DNA of 64,000 nt, from NCBI RefSeq assembly GCF_020639365.1, contig NZ_JAINUL010000001.1:6684867-6748866 (forward strand). Reading direction: 5' to 3'. Numbering within the stretch: position 1 is the first letter of the stretch; each line of letters begins with the position of its first letter. A model generated the notes under the pieces. It ran no database searches, was not told where the DNA came from, and worked only from the letters and a program-made list of their open reading frames with translations. Shown in pieces: positions 6,937-16,108 of this stretch. This DNA comes from Streptomyces flavotricini (GTDB lineage: Bacteria > Actinomycetota > Actinomycetes > Streptomycetales > Streptomycetaceae). Made by a program: the position numbers and the translations under genes.

Positions 6937-9195
6937 ATGGAGCCCACCGGGGCCGGTGCCACCGCACCCCTCATCCCGTTCCGCGAGTTCGTGGTCAAGG
7001 TGCACAGCAGATGCGATCTCGCATGCGACCACTGCTACATCTACGAGCACGCGGACCAGAGCTGGCGGCAGCGGCCCACGGTGATCCCCGGTGCGGTCGT
7101 CGAACGCTTCGCGGAGCGGCTCGCCGAGCACGCGCGCACCCACGCACTGCCGTCGGTGACCGTCATCCTCCTCGGCGGCGAGCCGCTGCTGGCCGGACCC
7201 GCCCGGCTGCGACGGCTGTGCGAGGCGCTCACCCGGGCCCTTGACGGGGTGGCCGGCCTCGATCTGCGCGTGCACACCAACGGGCTGCGGCTGAACGAGT
7301 CCTTCCTCGCGCTGTTCGCCGAGTACGGGGTGGGCGTCGGGGTGTCCCTCGACGGAGACCGCGCCGCCAACGACCGGCACCGCCGGTACGCGAACGGCCG
7401 CAGCAGCCACTCCAGCGTGCTCGACGCGGTCCGTCTCCTCGGCGAGGACCGCCACCGCCGCCTCTACCAGGGGCTGCTCTGCACGATCGACGTGCGCAAC
7501 GATCCCACCACGGTGCTCGACGCGCTCCTCGCGCTCGCACCGCCGCGCATCGACTTCCTGCTTCCGCACGCCACCTGGGAGACGCCCGCGCCCCGGCCCG
7601 ACGGCCGCCCGGATGCCTACGCCCGCTGGCTGCTGCGGCTCTTCGACCACTGGGACGGGCAGGGCCGGCCAGTGCCCGTACGCCTCTTCGACTCGCTGCT
7701 GAGCACCCTGCGGGGCGGGCCGAGCCTGACCGAGTCCCTGGGCCTGACCCCCACCGACCTTGTCGTCGTCGAGACCGACGGCACCCTGGAGCAGGCCGAT
7801 TCCCTCAAGACCGCCCACGAGGGAGCCGCAGCGACCGGATTCGACGTCTTTCGGCACTCCTTCGACGAGGTGGCCCTCCACCCCGGCATCCGGGCCCGGC
7901 AGCTGGGTCTCGCGGGCGTCAGCGCCGAGTGCCGCGCCTGCCCGGTGGTGCGCTCCTGCGGCGGCGGCCTCTACGCCCACCGGTACCGCCCCGCAAACGG
8001 CTTCGACAACCCGTCCGTCTACTGCGCCGACCTGAAGGCGCTGGTGGAGGGCGTAGAGCAGCGCACCGCCCGGGCCGCAGTCGCCCCCGAGGTCACCGAT
8101 CCGGCCGCGCTCGCCGCTGCCCAGCAAGAGCTGACCCGGGCACTGCTGGTCCGGCTGCACACGGAGCTGGGAGGCCGTGGTGATGCGGACTGGCAGCGGG
8201 CCTGGGAGCTGGTCACGGCCGTCGAGGCCGAGACGCCGGACGCGCTCGCCGCCGTACTGAACCACCCGTACACCCGCACCTGGCTGCTCGCAGCCCTGGG
8301 TGCCGTACGGCAGGGCAGGCCACCGGGTGCGGAGCCCGGGCGCAGACTGTCCGCGCTCGCAGCCGCGGCCGTGGTGCGCGGGCGGTTGGAGCTGCGCGCG
8401 CCCGTGTTCCTCGGGGGCGGCGGACTGTACCTGCCCACCCTTGGGCTGCTGCGCGCAGATCCGGGGCGGGCCGAGGTCCGGGCCACCGTGGAGGGGTTCT
8501 CCGTACAAGGGGAGGGCGGCGGCGTACGGAACTTCGGGCCGGGCACCGAGACCGCGGACTGGCAGCCGGTCCGGTTCCTGGCGGGCGGAGCCGGGGCGGG
8601 CGCGCCCCCGGCCCTCCTGGCGCTGGAGGACCTGGACCCCGACCGGGGCTGTTTCGCCCTGCCCCCCACACCGAGGCTGGACCCGGTGGGGGCCGAGCGC
8701 TGGGAGCGTCGCCTGGCCGAGGCCTGGGACCTGCTGCACGGCACGGTGCCGTCTCTGGCACGGGAGACGGCGGCCGGGCTGACCACACTGACCCCGCTCA
8801 TGGGCGCGGTGGCGCCGGAGGAAGAAGTGCGACGCGGGCCGGGCGCGCTGGGCGTGCCGCTGGAGGCGGACGTACGGGAGACTTCGCTCGCGTTGCTCAC
8901 CGGCCAGCGGCGGGCTCGGCTGCGTGAGCTGACGGAGGTGGCAGACCTGTACGCGTCGGACGGGGAGTGGCTGCACCCGTCGCCGTGGCGCAAGGAGCCG
9001 GTGTCCGTATCGCGGCTGCTGGAGGACGCGCACGCGGCAGTGGCGGCGGAGGCTTTCTGCCAGGCGGGCGGAGGGTCGGGCGGCCAAGGCGGGATCGGCC
9101 GCGCCCTTGACCGGCTCGAGGGCGCGGCGGAACTGACGGTGAGCGGCAAGGCGGTGGTGGCGATACTGCGCCGGGAGGCAGGATCGGAAATGTGA
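6937..9195 (+). CDS. fxsB: FxsB-type radical SAM/SPASM peptide maturase fused to a degenerate HExxH-like domain
   Basis: 752 aa from ATG 6937. The radical SAM cluster motif CDLACDHC gives Cys26, Cys30 and Cys33. The barrel follows, with LGGEPLLAG and VSLDGDRAANDRHR, then a SPASM-type region with Cys332, Cys335, Cys341 and Cys363. The enzyme should install a carbon-carbon crosslink on the FxsA C-terminus. Residues from about 470 resemble the HExxH peptide-modification domain found fused to many FxsB proteins (conserved end PSPWRKEPVSVSRLLEDAHAAVAAEAF). Where relatives have the HExxH zinc motif, residues 655-659 read TGQRR, so this half is probably not a metalloenzyme. The ribosome binding site is weak, suggesting coupling to fxsA. 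Confidence 0.87.
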   Translation: MEPTGAGATAPLIPFREFVVKVHSRCDLACDHCYIYEHADQSWRQRPTVIPGAVVERFAERLAEHARTHALPSVTVILLGGEPLLAGPARLRRLCEALTRALDGVAGLDLRVHTNGLRLNESFLALFAEYGVGVGVSLDGDRAANDRHRRYANGRSSHSSVLDAVRLLGEDRHRRLYQGLLCTIDVRNDPTTVLDALLALAPPRIDFLLPHATWETPAPRPDGRPDAYARWLLRLFDHWDGQGRPVPVRLFDSLLSTLRGGPSLTESLGLTPTDLVVVETDGTLEQADSLKTAHEGAAATGFDVFRHSFDEVALHPGIRARQLGLAGVSAECRACPVVRSCGGGLYAHRYRPANGFDNPSVYCADLKALVEGVEQRTARAAVAPEVTDPAALAAAQQELTRALLVRLHTELGGRGDADWQRAWELVTAVEAETPDALAAVLNHPYTRTWLLAALGAVRQGRPPGAEPGRRLSALAAAAVVRGRLELRAPVFLGGGGLYLPTLGLLRADPGRAEVRATVEGFSVQGEGGGVRNFGPGTETADWQPVRFLAGGAGAGAPPALLALEDLDPDRGCFALPPTPRLDPVGAERWERRLAEAWDLLHGTVPSLARETAAGLTTLTPLMGAVAPEEEVRRGPGALGVPLEADVRETSLALLTGQRRARLRELTEVADLYASDGEWLHPSPWRKEPVSVSRLLEDAHAAVAAEAFCQAGGGSGGQGGIGRALDRLEGAAELTVSGKAVVAILRREAGSEM

Positions 9196-9301
9196 GGGGT
9201 GCGGTCGGGAAATTTTTGTGGATGCCTTCACAAGCATGCAGGAGGCTTTGGGCCCTGCCTGAAGCCGCAGTTCAGACGCCCCTTTGCTGAGCTCGTAACT
9301 C

Positions 9302-11571
9302 GTCCAGCGGGCGCTGACGGCGCTCGGCCGGTTCGAGGCGTTCGACCAGGAGCAGGTCGACCACATCGTCATGAAGGCCTCGCTGGCCGCCTTGGGGCAG
9401 CACGGCGAACTGGCCCGGCTCGCCGTCGAGGAGACCGGCCGCGGGCTGTTCGAGGACAAGGCCGTCAAGAACCTCTTCGCGTGCGAGCACGTCGTGAACT
9501 CGATGCGCGGCCTCAAGACCGCGGGCGTCATCCGGCGCGACGAGCTGAACGGCATCACCGAGATCGCCGAACCCGTCGGAGTCGTCTGCGCGATGACCCC
9601 GGTCACCAACCCGGCCTCGGCCACCGACTTCAAGGCGCTGATCGCCCTGAAGACCCGCAACCCGATCATCTTCGCCTTCCACCCCTCCGCGCAGCGCTGC
9701 TCGGCCGAGGCGGCCCGGATCGTCCGGGACGCCGCCGTCGAGGCCGGCGCCCCCGCCGACTGCGTGCAATGGGTCGAGCAGCCCTCCATGGAGGCCACCG
9801 GCGCCCTCATGAACCACCCGGGCGTCTCCACCCTTCTCGCCACCGGCGGCAATGCGTGGTCAAGGCCGCCTACTCCTGCGGCAAGCCCGCCCTGGGCGTC
9901 GGCGCCGGCAACGTGCCCGCGTACGTCCACAAGAGCGCCAAGCTGGACCGTGCGATCCACGACATCGTGCTCTCCAAGGCCTTCGGCCACGGCATGGTCT
10001 GCGCCTCCGAGCAGGCCGTCGTCCTCGACGCCGAGATCTACGAGCGGGGCCTCGCCGAATTCCGGCGGCTCGGCGCCCACGTGGTGAGCGCCGCCGAGAA
10101 GACCAAGCTGGAGGAGTTCGTCTTCGGTACGACGGCCTGTGCCGCGAACTGCGCCGGCGCCGGGCTGAACGCGGCGGTCGTCGGCAAGTCCCCGCACTGG
10201 ATCGCCCAGCAGGCCGGGTTCAGCGTCCCCGAGGACACCTCCCTGCTCCTCGCCGAGTGCAACGAGGTCGGCGACGGCGAGCCGCTGACCCGCGAGAAGC
10301 TCTCCCCGCTCCTGGCCGCGCTGAAGTCCTCCGACACCGAGCACGGCCTCGAGCTGGCCGCCGCGATGGTCGAGTTCCACGGACTGGGCCACAGTGCCGC
10401 CATCCACGCCGAGGCCGACGCGCTCGTCGAGGAGTTCGGCAGGAAGGTCAAGGCGATCCGCGTCATCGCCAACTCGCCCTCCACCTTCGGCGGGATCGGC
10501 GACGTATACAACGCCTTCCTCCCCTCGCTGACCCTCGGCTGCGGCCCGTACGGCCACAACTCGGTGTCGGACAACGTCACCGCGGTCAACCTGATCAACA
10601 TCAAGCGGATCGGACGGCGGGGCAACAACATGCAGTGGTTCGAGGTCCCGCCGGAGATCTACTTCGAGCGCAACTCCATCCGCCACCTGGGTGAGACGAC
10701 GTCGAGCCCAACCCGGAGCTCGCCACCGTGCGTGCGGGCGGGCGCCGCGCTGATGCGCGAGTTCCGGCCGGACACGATCATCGGCCTCGGCGGCGGGTCA
10801 CTGGCCGCCGCCCGGAAGTACGCGCTGGCCCACTACGCGCCGACCCCGGACGTCGCCATCACCGACCCGGTGCTCCCGATGGGGCTCCGGGCCACCGTGA
10901 CCGCCGACTCCGGCTTCGACGCCCTGACGCACGCCACCGAGGCGTACGTCTCCGCCTACGCGAACGACCACACCGACGGGCTGTGCCTCCAGGCCGTCAA
11001 ACTCATCTTCGAGAACCTCGAACGCTGCGTGGCGGACGGGCCGAACGACCCCGAGGACCGCGAGAAGACGCACCACGCCGGTGCGGTGGCGGGCATGGCC
11101 TTCGCCAACGCCTTCCTGGGCCTGGTCCACGCCATGGCGCGCACCCTGGGCAACACCTTCCGCGCGGCCCACGGCCGGGCCAACGCCCTGCTGCTGCCGC
11201 ACGTGATCCGGTACAACGGGACGGTCTCGCACGAGGCCACCCCGTGGCCGAAGGCCGAGGTCTACCGCGCCCCGGAGCGCTTCCAGGAGATCGCGAGGAT
11301 GCTGGGCCTGCCGGCCGCGACCCCGGCCGAGGGCGTCGAACCGTACGCCCGCGCCGTCGAGGAGCTGCGCGCCGAATGCGGGATCCCGGCCTCGTTCGCG
11401 CCGGAGGGCGTGGACGAGCGGGCCTTCCTGGAGGCCCTGCCGGCGCAGGCCGTGAACGCGTACGCCGACCAGTGCGCGCCCGCCAACCCGCGGATGCCGA
11501 TGATCGACGACATGCAGCGGCTGATGCGGCAGGCGTACTACGGCAACACGGAGGGCGCGCCGACCGCCTGA
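9302..11571 (+). pseudogene. adhE: Decayed bifunctional acetaldehyde-CoA/alcohol dehydrogenase (adhE remnant)
   Basis: Homology to AdhE begins abruptly at LVQRALTALGRFEAF (9299 on), just after an in-frame TAA at 9296, so the natural start is gone. The aldehyde dehydrogenase half runs in one frame to LLATGGNA, then at about 9858 one base is missing (GCG-TGG where GCG-ATG-GTC is expected). The protein continues in another frame with VKAAYSCGKPALGVGAGN and the Cys motif GMVCASEQAVV. Near 10692 roughly 45 linker residues are deleted; the frame there reads DDVEPNPELATV until an extra base near 10738 restores the first frame. In the iron alcohol dehydrogenase half about 70 residues, including the family's GTGSEVTPF block, are missing between GLGGGS and KYALAHYAPTPD. 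It cannot encode a working enzyme. Confidence 0.88.
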
Positions 11572-11596
11572 CCGCCGATCACCGAGGACGGGAAGG

Positions 11597-11630
11597 GCCC
11601 GCCCGGGCGCACGGAATCGCTCGGGCGGGC
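11597..11630 (+). terminator. Hairpin terminator after adhE remnant
   Basis: GCCCGCCCGGGCG (11597-11609) pairs with CGCTCGGGCGGGC (11618-11630), 12 of 13 positions, and is followed by TTTCC. It lies between the adhE remnant and the convergent TetR gene and could serve both strands. Confidence 0.65.
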
Positions 11631-11661
11631 TTTCCGCTCGTGCGGGCTTCCTGCGTGCGGC

Positions 11662-12285
11662 CTAGGTGTGCGGGACGAGCAGGGCCGCCGCCGAGCGGGC
11701 CCGCTCCAGGGACGCGGCCCGGTCGGCGCCGCGCTGCCCGAGCACCACCCGGGTGCTCAGCCCGTCCAGCAGCGCGAGCAGCTCCGAGGCCCGGGCGGGT
11801 ACGTCGAGGGCGGCGGCGAAGCGGCCCTGGTCCACGCCCTTCGCGAGCAGGGCCTCCAGGTCCCGCTGCCAGCCGTCGTCGATCTCCTGCTGGGCGGCGC
11901 GCAGGTCCTCGTTGGCGGGGGTGCGGGCCCACAGCTCGATCCACAGGGTCCAGCGCGGATCGCGGGGGCCGCGCGGCAGGTACAGCTCCAGGAAGAGCGC
12001 CAGCTTGCGGTGCGCGGTGACCCGGCGTGCCAGCAGCCGCGTGCGCTCCGCGGCGAGCCGGTCCTCGCTCCAGCGCAGGGCGGCCAGCAGCAGCCGGTCC
12101 TTGCTGCCGAAGTAGTAGAGGATGTGGCCGCCGCTGGTGCCGAGCCGCTCGGCGAGCGCGGACATCGTCAGCTCCGCCAGACCGCCCTCGGCGATCGCCG
12201 CCATGGCCTCCTCCAGCATCCGCTCCTGGGCGATCCGCCCGTCGCGCCGCCGTGCCGACCCCGCTGCCCCGGCTGCTCCCGCCAC
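11662..12285 (-). CDS. TetR-family regulator, divergent from the NCS1 permease
   Basis: 207 aa. The N-terminal helix-turn-helix is recognisable: ERMLEEAMAAIAEGGLAELTMSALAERLGTSGGHILYYFGSKDRLL, with the usual YYFGSKD end of the recognition region. The rest is the helical ligand-binding domain, containing RWTLWIELWARTPANEDLRAAQQEIDD, a pattern seen in BetI/RutR-like TetR regulators. It is divergent from the permease/amidohydrolase pair and the intergenic region holds a perfect 17-bp palindrome, so it most likely represses that operon and itself. The effector is presumably a substrate or intermediate of that pathway. Confidence 0.85.
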   Translation of the reverse strand: MAGAAGAAGSARRRDGRIAQERMLEEAMAAIAEGGLAELTMSALAERLGTSGGHILYYFGSKDRLLLAALRWSEDRLAAERTRLLARRVTAHRKLALFLELYLPRGPRDPRWTLWIELWARTPANEDLRAAQQEIDDGWQRDLEALLAKGVDQGRFAAALDVPARASELLALLDGLSTRVVLGQRGADRAASLERARSAAALLVPHT

Positions 12286-12335
12286 CCCTGCCGCCTTCCC
12301 GATCTTCGTGGCCCGACCTTATCCCGGACAGGGTC

Positions 12336-12399
12336 TTGACGCGGTCCCGATCGGCGGCGCATCTTGAATGCCATTCAAGAACTTAGAACGTCATTCAAG
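12336..12399 (+). promoter_or_regulatory. Promoter region and tandem TetR-type operators of the permease operon
   Basis: CTTGAATG-C-CATTCAAG at 12363-12379 is a perfect 17-bp palindrome. A second, degenerate copy at 12383-12399 keeps the right arm CATTCAAG and 5 of 8 left-arm positions. The two centres are exactly 20 bp (two helical turns) apart. A possible -35 TTGACG lies at 12336-12341, placing the perfect site across the expected -10/start region. The arrangement suggests cooperative repression by the divergent TetR. Confidence 0.65.
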
Positions 12400-12431
12400 G
12401 TTCAGCGGGTTCACAGTCAGGGGTACGGCGC

Positions 12432-13841
12432 ATGACGCAGCAGGGCGCGACGCAGGAGACGACGGCCGACGTCGACGAGGTGTTCCGGGTCGAGACCCAC
12501 GGCATCGACCCCATCCCCGACGCCGAGCGGCACGGCGGCGCCCAGGACCTCTTCTGGCTCTGGTTCGGCTCCAACCTCACCTTCACCTACGTGATCAACG
12601 GCGCCCTCGCCGTGGCCTTCGGCCTCTCCTTCTGGCAGGCCACCGCCGTCGTCGTGATCAGCGGACTGTCCTTCTTCGCGGTCAGCGCCGCAGGCCTCAG
12701 CGGCATCCGCACCGGCACCGCCACCCTCGTCATCTCCCGGGCCGCCTTCGGCGTCCGCGGGAACTTCCCGGCCGGCGTCCTGAACTGGGTGGTGAGCATC
12801 GGCTACACCATCGTCAACACCGTGGTCGGCACGCTCGCCCTGGAGGTGTTCTTCGCCGAGGTCGGCCTCGGCGAAGGCACGGCGGCAAGGGCCCTCGCCC
12901 TCGGCATCACCCTCGCGCTCACCTTCGCCGTCGCGATGTGGGGCCACGCCACCGTCCAGTTCGCCGAGCGCTGGATGGCCTACGTCCTCGCCCTCGGCTT
13001 CGGCGCGCTGCTCGTCTTCCTCCTGCCCGGCGCCCAGACCGGGGCCCCGGCCGGCGCAGGAGCCCCGGGCCTGTCCGGCTGGAGCCTGGCCTTCGTGGTG
13101 ATGCTGGCCGGGCCCTTCTCGTACCTGCCGATGCCCGCCGACTACACCCGCTACCTGCCCCGGACCACCTCGCTGAAGTCGATCACCTGGATGGGCGCGC
13201 TCGGCGGGTTCGTCTCCTCCGTCGCCCTCGGCGTCGCCGGGGTCGCCGCGGCCACCCAGACCGACATGACCGACGCCGTCGCGGGGGCCGAGAGCCTGCT
13301 CCCGGGCTGGTTCAAGCCGGTGTTCCTGGCGCTCGTGCTCGGCGGCTCCGTCACCAACTCGATCATCACCCTCTACTCCTCCAGCCTGAACCTCCAGGTC
13401 CTCGGCATCCCGTGGAGCCGGGCCCGCGCCATCGTGATCAGCGCCGCGGTCACCGCCGCCGGATCGCTCGCCGCGCTCTTCCTCACCGACTTCACCACCT
13501 CGCTGCTCTCCTTCCTCTCCCTCCTGATCATCGTGTTCGCGCCCTGGGGCGGGGTCTTCCTCGCCGACATGCTGCTGCGCCGCTGCCGCTACGACTCGGA
13601 CGCGCTGCACGCCGGGAGCGCGGGCGCCTACTGGTACCGGGCGGGCTACCACCCCGCCGGCATGGCCGCCCTGCTGGCCGGCATGACCTTCGCCGCGCTG
13701 ACCTGCGATTCCGAGCTGTGGACCGGCCCGCTGGTGGCCCCGCTCGGCGGCGCCGACCTGACCCTGCTCGGCTCGGTCGTCTCCGCACTCACGTACGGGG
13801 TCCTCGTCCGCCGGGTGCCCGCGCACGTCCCGGCCGCCTGA
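12432..13841 (+). CDS. NCS1-family nucleobase:cation symporter (cytosine permease-like)
   Basis: 469 aa polytopic membrane protein with about 12 hydrophobic segments. NCS1 features include FRVETHGIDPIPDAERHGGAQDLFWLWFGSN at the N-terminus, ending in the helix-1 start shared with CodB/PurP-type carriers. Others are SRAAFGVRGNFPAGVLNWVVSIGY and the ADYTRYLPRTTS loop. Family members import cytosine, purines, allantoin or thiamine precursors with H+ or Na+. AGGGG at 12419-12423 precedes the ATG by 8 nt. It is followed by an amidohydrolase gene in the same direction, so the pair may import and hydrolyse a cyclic amide or nucleobase-like compound; the substrate is an inference. Confidence 0.88.
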   Translation: MTQQGATQETTADVDEVFRVETHGIDPIPDAERHGGAQDLFWLWFGSNLTFTYVINGALAVAFGLSFWQATAVVVISGLSFFAVSAAGLSGIRTGTATLVISRAAFGVRGNFPAGVLNWVVSIGYTIVNTVVGTLALEVFFAEVGLGEGTAARALALGITLALTFAVAMWGHATVQFAERWMAYVLALGFGALLVFLLPGAQTGAPAGAGAPGLSGWSLAFVVMLAGPFSYLPMPADYTRYLPRTTSLKSITWMGALGGFVSSVALGVAGVAAATQTDMTDAVAGAESLLPGWFKPVFLALVLGGSVTNSIITLYSSSLNLQVLGIPWSRARAIVISAAVTAAGSLAALFLTDFTTSLLSFLSLLIIVFAPWGGVFLADMLLRRCRYDSDALHAGSAGAYWYRAGYHPAGMAALLAGMTFAALTCDSELWTGPLVAPLGGADLTLLGSVVSALTYGVLVRRVPAHVPAA

Positions 13842-13904
13842 CCCCCCGTACCGCCCCCCGCCCCCTCTGCCCCTCTCTGCCCCCTCTGTACAGGAGCACC
13901 ACCG

Positions 13905-15554
13905 ATGCCGCACCCCTTCCCCGCCGACCTGCTGCTCACCGGAGCCCGGATCCACACCGTCGACCCGGACCTGCCCGAGGCCGAAGCCCTGGCCGTGTCC
14001 GACGGCCGGATCGTCTGGCTCGGCCCGGACGCGGAGGCCGCCGCCTGGTCGGGCCCGGACACCGAGCGGATCGACGCGGGCGGCCGGCTGGTGCTGCCCG
14101 GCTTCGTCGACGCCCACAACCACGTCCGGCTCGGCTCCGACGACGCCTGCGTACAGCTGGCCGGAGTGCGCACCCTGGAGGCGATCCTCGACCGGATCGG
14201 GGCCTGGCGGGAGGCGCACCCGGACGCCGAGTGGATCGAGGCCGAGGCCTTCGACTACTCCGCGATCCCGGGCGGGCGGATGCCCACCGCCGCCGACCTG
14301 GACCCGGTCACCGGGGAGGTCCCGGCGATCGTGCTCTCGTACGACGTGCACACCGCCTGGCTGAACACGGCCGCGATGCGCCGGCTCGGGGTCGCGAAGG
14401 ACCGTACCGACCTGCCCTTCGGCACCGCGGCCGTCGATCCGGAGACCGGCGAGCCCACCGGCTTCGTCAAGGACTTCGCGATCAAGGGGCTCTCCCGGGA
14501 CGGCCACCGGGCGCTGCGCGAACTCGGCGTGCCGTGGGCCTCGCCGGACCGGCAGTACGGGCGACTCGCCAAGAGCCTGGACGATGCGATCGGCTTCGGC
14601 ATCACCACGGTCGTGGAGCCGCAGAACTCCCTGGACGACCTGGAGCTGTACGAGCGGGCCCGCGCCGAGGGCCGGCTGCGCTCGCGGATCGTGGCGGCGC
14701 TGTTCCACCCGCGCGGCACGACCGAGGAGGAGCTCGACGCGTTCGCCGCGGCGGCCCGCAGGTACTCCGGGGACCGGCTGCGGGTCGGGCCGCTCAAGCT
14801 GTACATCGACGACGTGGTCGAGCCGCGCACCGCCGCGCTGCTGGAGCCGTACACCGGGTGCGGGGCGCACCGGGGCGAGACCTTCTACCCGGCGGAGGAG
14901 TTCGCGGAGCTGCTGGCGCGCCTCGACGCGCGCGGGTTCCAGTGCTTCGTGCACGCCACGGGCGACCGGGGGATCCGTACGGTCCTCGACGCCGTCGAGC
15001 ACGCCCGTACGGTCAACGGGCCGCGGGACGCCCGCCACCAGGTGGTGCACGTGGAATGCCTGGACCCGGCGGACGTGCCGCGCTTCGCAGGGCTCGGCGT
15101 GGTGGCCTGCATGCAGCCGCGGCACTGCGCGCCGGAGATCGCCGGGCCGGGCCAGGACTGGGCGGAGAACGTGGGCGAGGACCGCTGGCACAAGGCGTGG
15201 CCGATGCGGAGCCTGGCCGAGGCGGGGGCGGTGCTGGCGTTCTCCAGCGACTGGAACGTGGCCGAGATGGACCCGATGATCGGGATCTACACGGCGGTCA
15301 CCCGCCGCCCGCTGGACGGCGGGGACCCGTGGCAGCCGGCCGAGACGGTGGACGTGGCGACGGCGGTGTACGGCTACACGATGGGCTCGGCGTACGCCAA
15401 CTTCCTGGAGGCGGACCGGGGGTCGCTGACGGTGGGCAAGGCGGCGGACTTCGTGGTGCTGTCCCGGGACATCCTGGCCGTGGCCCCGGAGCGGATCCCG
15501 GGCACGGTGGCCGAGGTGGTGGTGGTCGCGGGCGAGGTGGTCCACAAGGACTGA
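13905..15554 (+). CDS. YtcJ-like metal-dependent amidohydrolase
   Basis: 549 aa, a usual length for the Amidohydro_3/YtcJ group. Metal-site motifs are visible: GFVDAHNHVRLG (HxH after strand 1), FVHATGDRGI, VVHVECL and FSSDWNVAEMDP (final Asp). The C-terminal composite domain ends with GSLTVGKAADFVVLSRDILAV. Such enzymes hydrolyse amide or imide bonds; no experimental substrate can be inferred from sequence alone. AGGAG lies 8 nt before the ATG. It sits 63 bp after the NCS1 permease and is probably co-transcribed under the divergent TetR. Confidence 0.85.
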   Translation: MPHPFPADLLLTGARIHTVDPDLPEAEALAVSDGRIVWLGPDAEAAAWSGPDTERIDAGGRLVLPGFVDAHNHVRLGSDDACVQLAGVRTLEAILDRIGAWREAHPDAEWIEAEAFDYSAIPGGRMPTAADLDPVTGEVPAIVLSYDVHTAWLNTAAMRRLGVAKDRTDLPFGTAAVDPETGEPTGFVKDFAIKGLSRDGHRALRELGVPWASPDRQYGRLAKSLDDAIGFGITTVVEPQNSLDDLELYERARAEGRLRSRIVAALFHPRGTTEEELDAFAAAARRYSGDRLRVGPLKLYIDDVVEPRTAALLEPYTGCGAHRGETFYPAEEFAELLARLDARGFQCFVHATGDRGIRTVLDAVEHARTVNGPRDARHQVVHVECLDPADVPRFAGLGVVACMQPRHCAPEIAGPGQDWAENVGEDRWHKAWPMRSLAEAGAVLAFSSDWNVAEMDPMIGIYTAVTRRPLDGGDPWQPAETVDVATAVYGYTMGSAYANFLEADRGSLTVGKAADFVVLSRDILAVAPERIPGTVAEVVVVAGEVVHKD

Positions 15555-15566
15555 GGTGTGGCGGGG

Positions 15567-15611
15567 GCGTCGGCGGCGTCCGGGGTGTCCGGGGCGTCGA
15601 CGGCGTCCGGG
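15567..15611. repeat. Five tandem 9-bp units
   Basis: GCGTCGGCG, GCGTCCGGG, GTGTCCGGG, GCGTCGACG and GCGTCCGGG follow one another without gaps between the amidohydrolase stop codon and the stop of the decayed transporter. Confidence 0.7.
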
Positions 15612-15619
15612 CGGGCCGG

Positions 15620-16108
15620 TCAGGCCTCCGGGTGCTCCTCCGGGGCGGGGAAGCGCCCCATCGGGAGCACCTGGCGGCCCCAGGTGCTCGTGCTCGCCAT
15701 GATCTGCCCGGCCAGGAGGTACGTGGCCCCGAGGGCGGCGGGCAGTCCGCTCCAGCCGGTCACCCGGAGCCAGGTCCGCGAGCCGGTGAACCCGCTCACG
15801 GTCATCCCGACGAAGACGACCAGGACGCGGGTGAAGGTCGACAGCCGCTGACGTCCCCGCGCAGCGCCGGGTCGGTGGCCGGCAGCACCCATTGCAGCAG
15901 GCAGGCCTTGGACATCCAGAACAGGCCGAAACCGCCGAAGACGGTGGCGTGCCAGGTGTCGCCGCGCTGGGCCTGGGCGCTGGGCTCCATCGGCTTGACG
16001 GAGACGGCCTGGGCGGCGGGGCCCCTGGCGGTTGCGGAAGCCGAGGGGGCCGTTGCCGCGCTCGCCGTGCTCGCCGCCGCTCGTGCCGCCGCTGCCCGGG
16101 GCGCTCAT
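15620..16108 (-). pseudogene. Decayed SatP/YaaH (GPR1/FUN34) acetate-succinate transporter
   Basis: Three pieces in two frames. The start ATG at 16108 overlaps the stop of the upstream gene (ATGA) and reads MSAPGSGGTSGGEHG... A shift near a G/C run (about 16030) leads to RGDTWHATVFGGFGLFWMSK, resembling the mid-protein RxGNTFGATAFxSYGAFW segment of the AceTr family. A second shift near 15848 leads to TRVLVVFVGMTV and the C-terminal block GLPAALGATYLLAGQI followed by GRQVLPMG, which matches the YaaH C-terminus GRTVLPLG. The first two to three membrane helices of the family are missing. Family assignment rests on these two blocks. Confidence 0.65.

Noticed and set aside
6901..10686. A 1261-codon open frame on the minus strand, and a 1042-codon one at 12417-15545
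   Set aside because: Both run opposite to well-supported genes, have no recognisable domains and show the amino-acid composition expected of the complementary frame in GC-rich DNA.
9302..11571. adhE frameshifts as sequencing errors
   Set aside because: Single-base changes alone could be errors, but the missing start and two large internal deletions cannot, so a true pseudogene is preferred.
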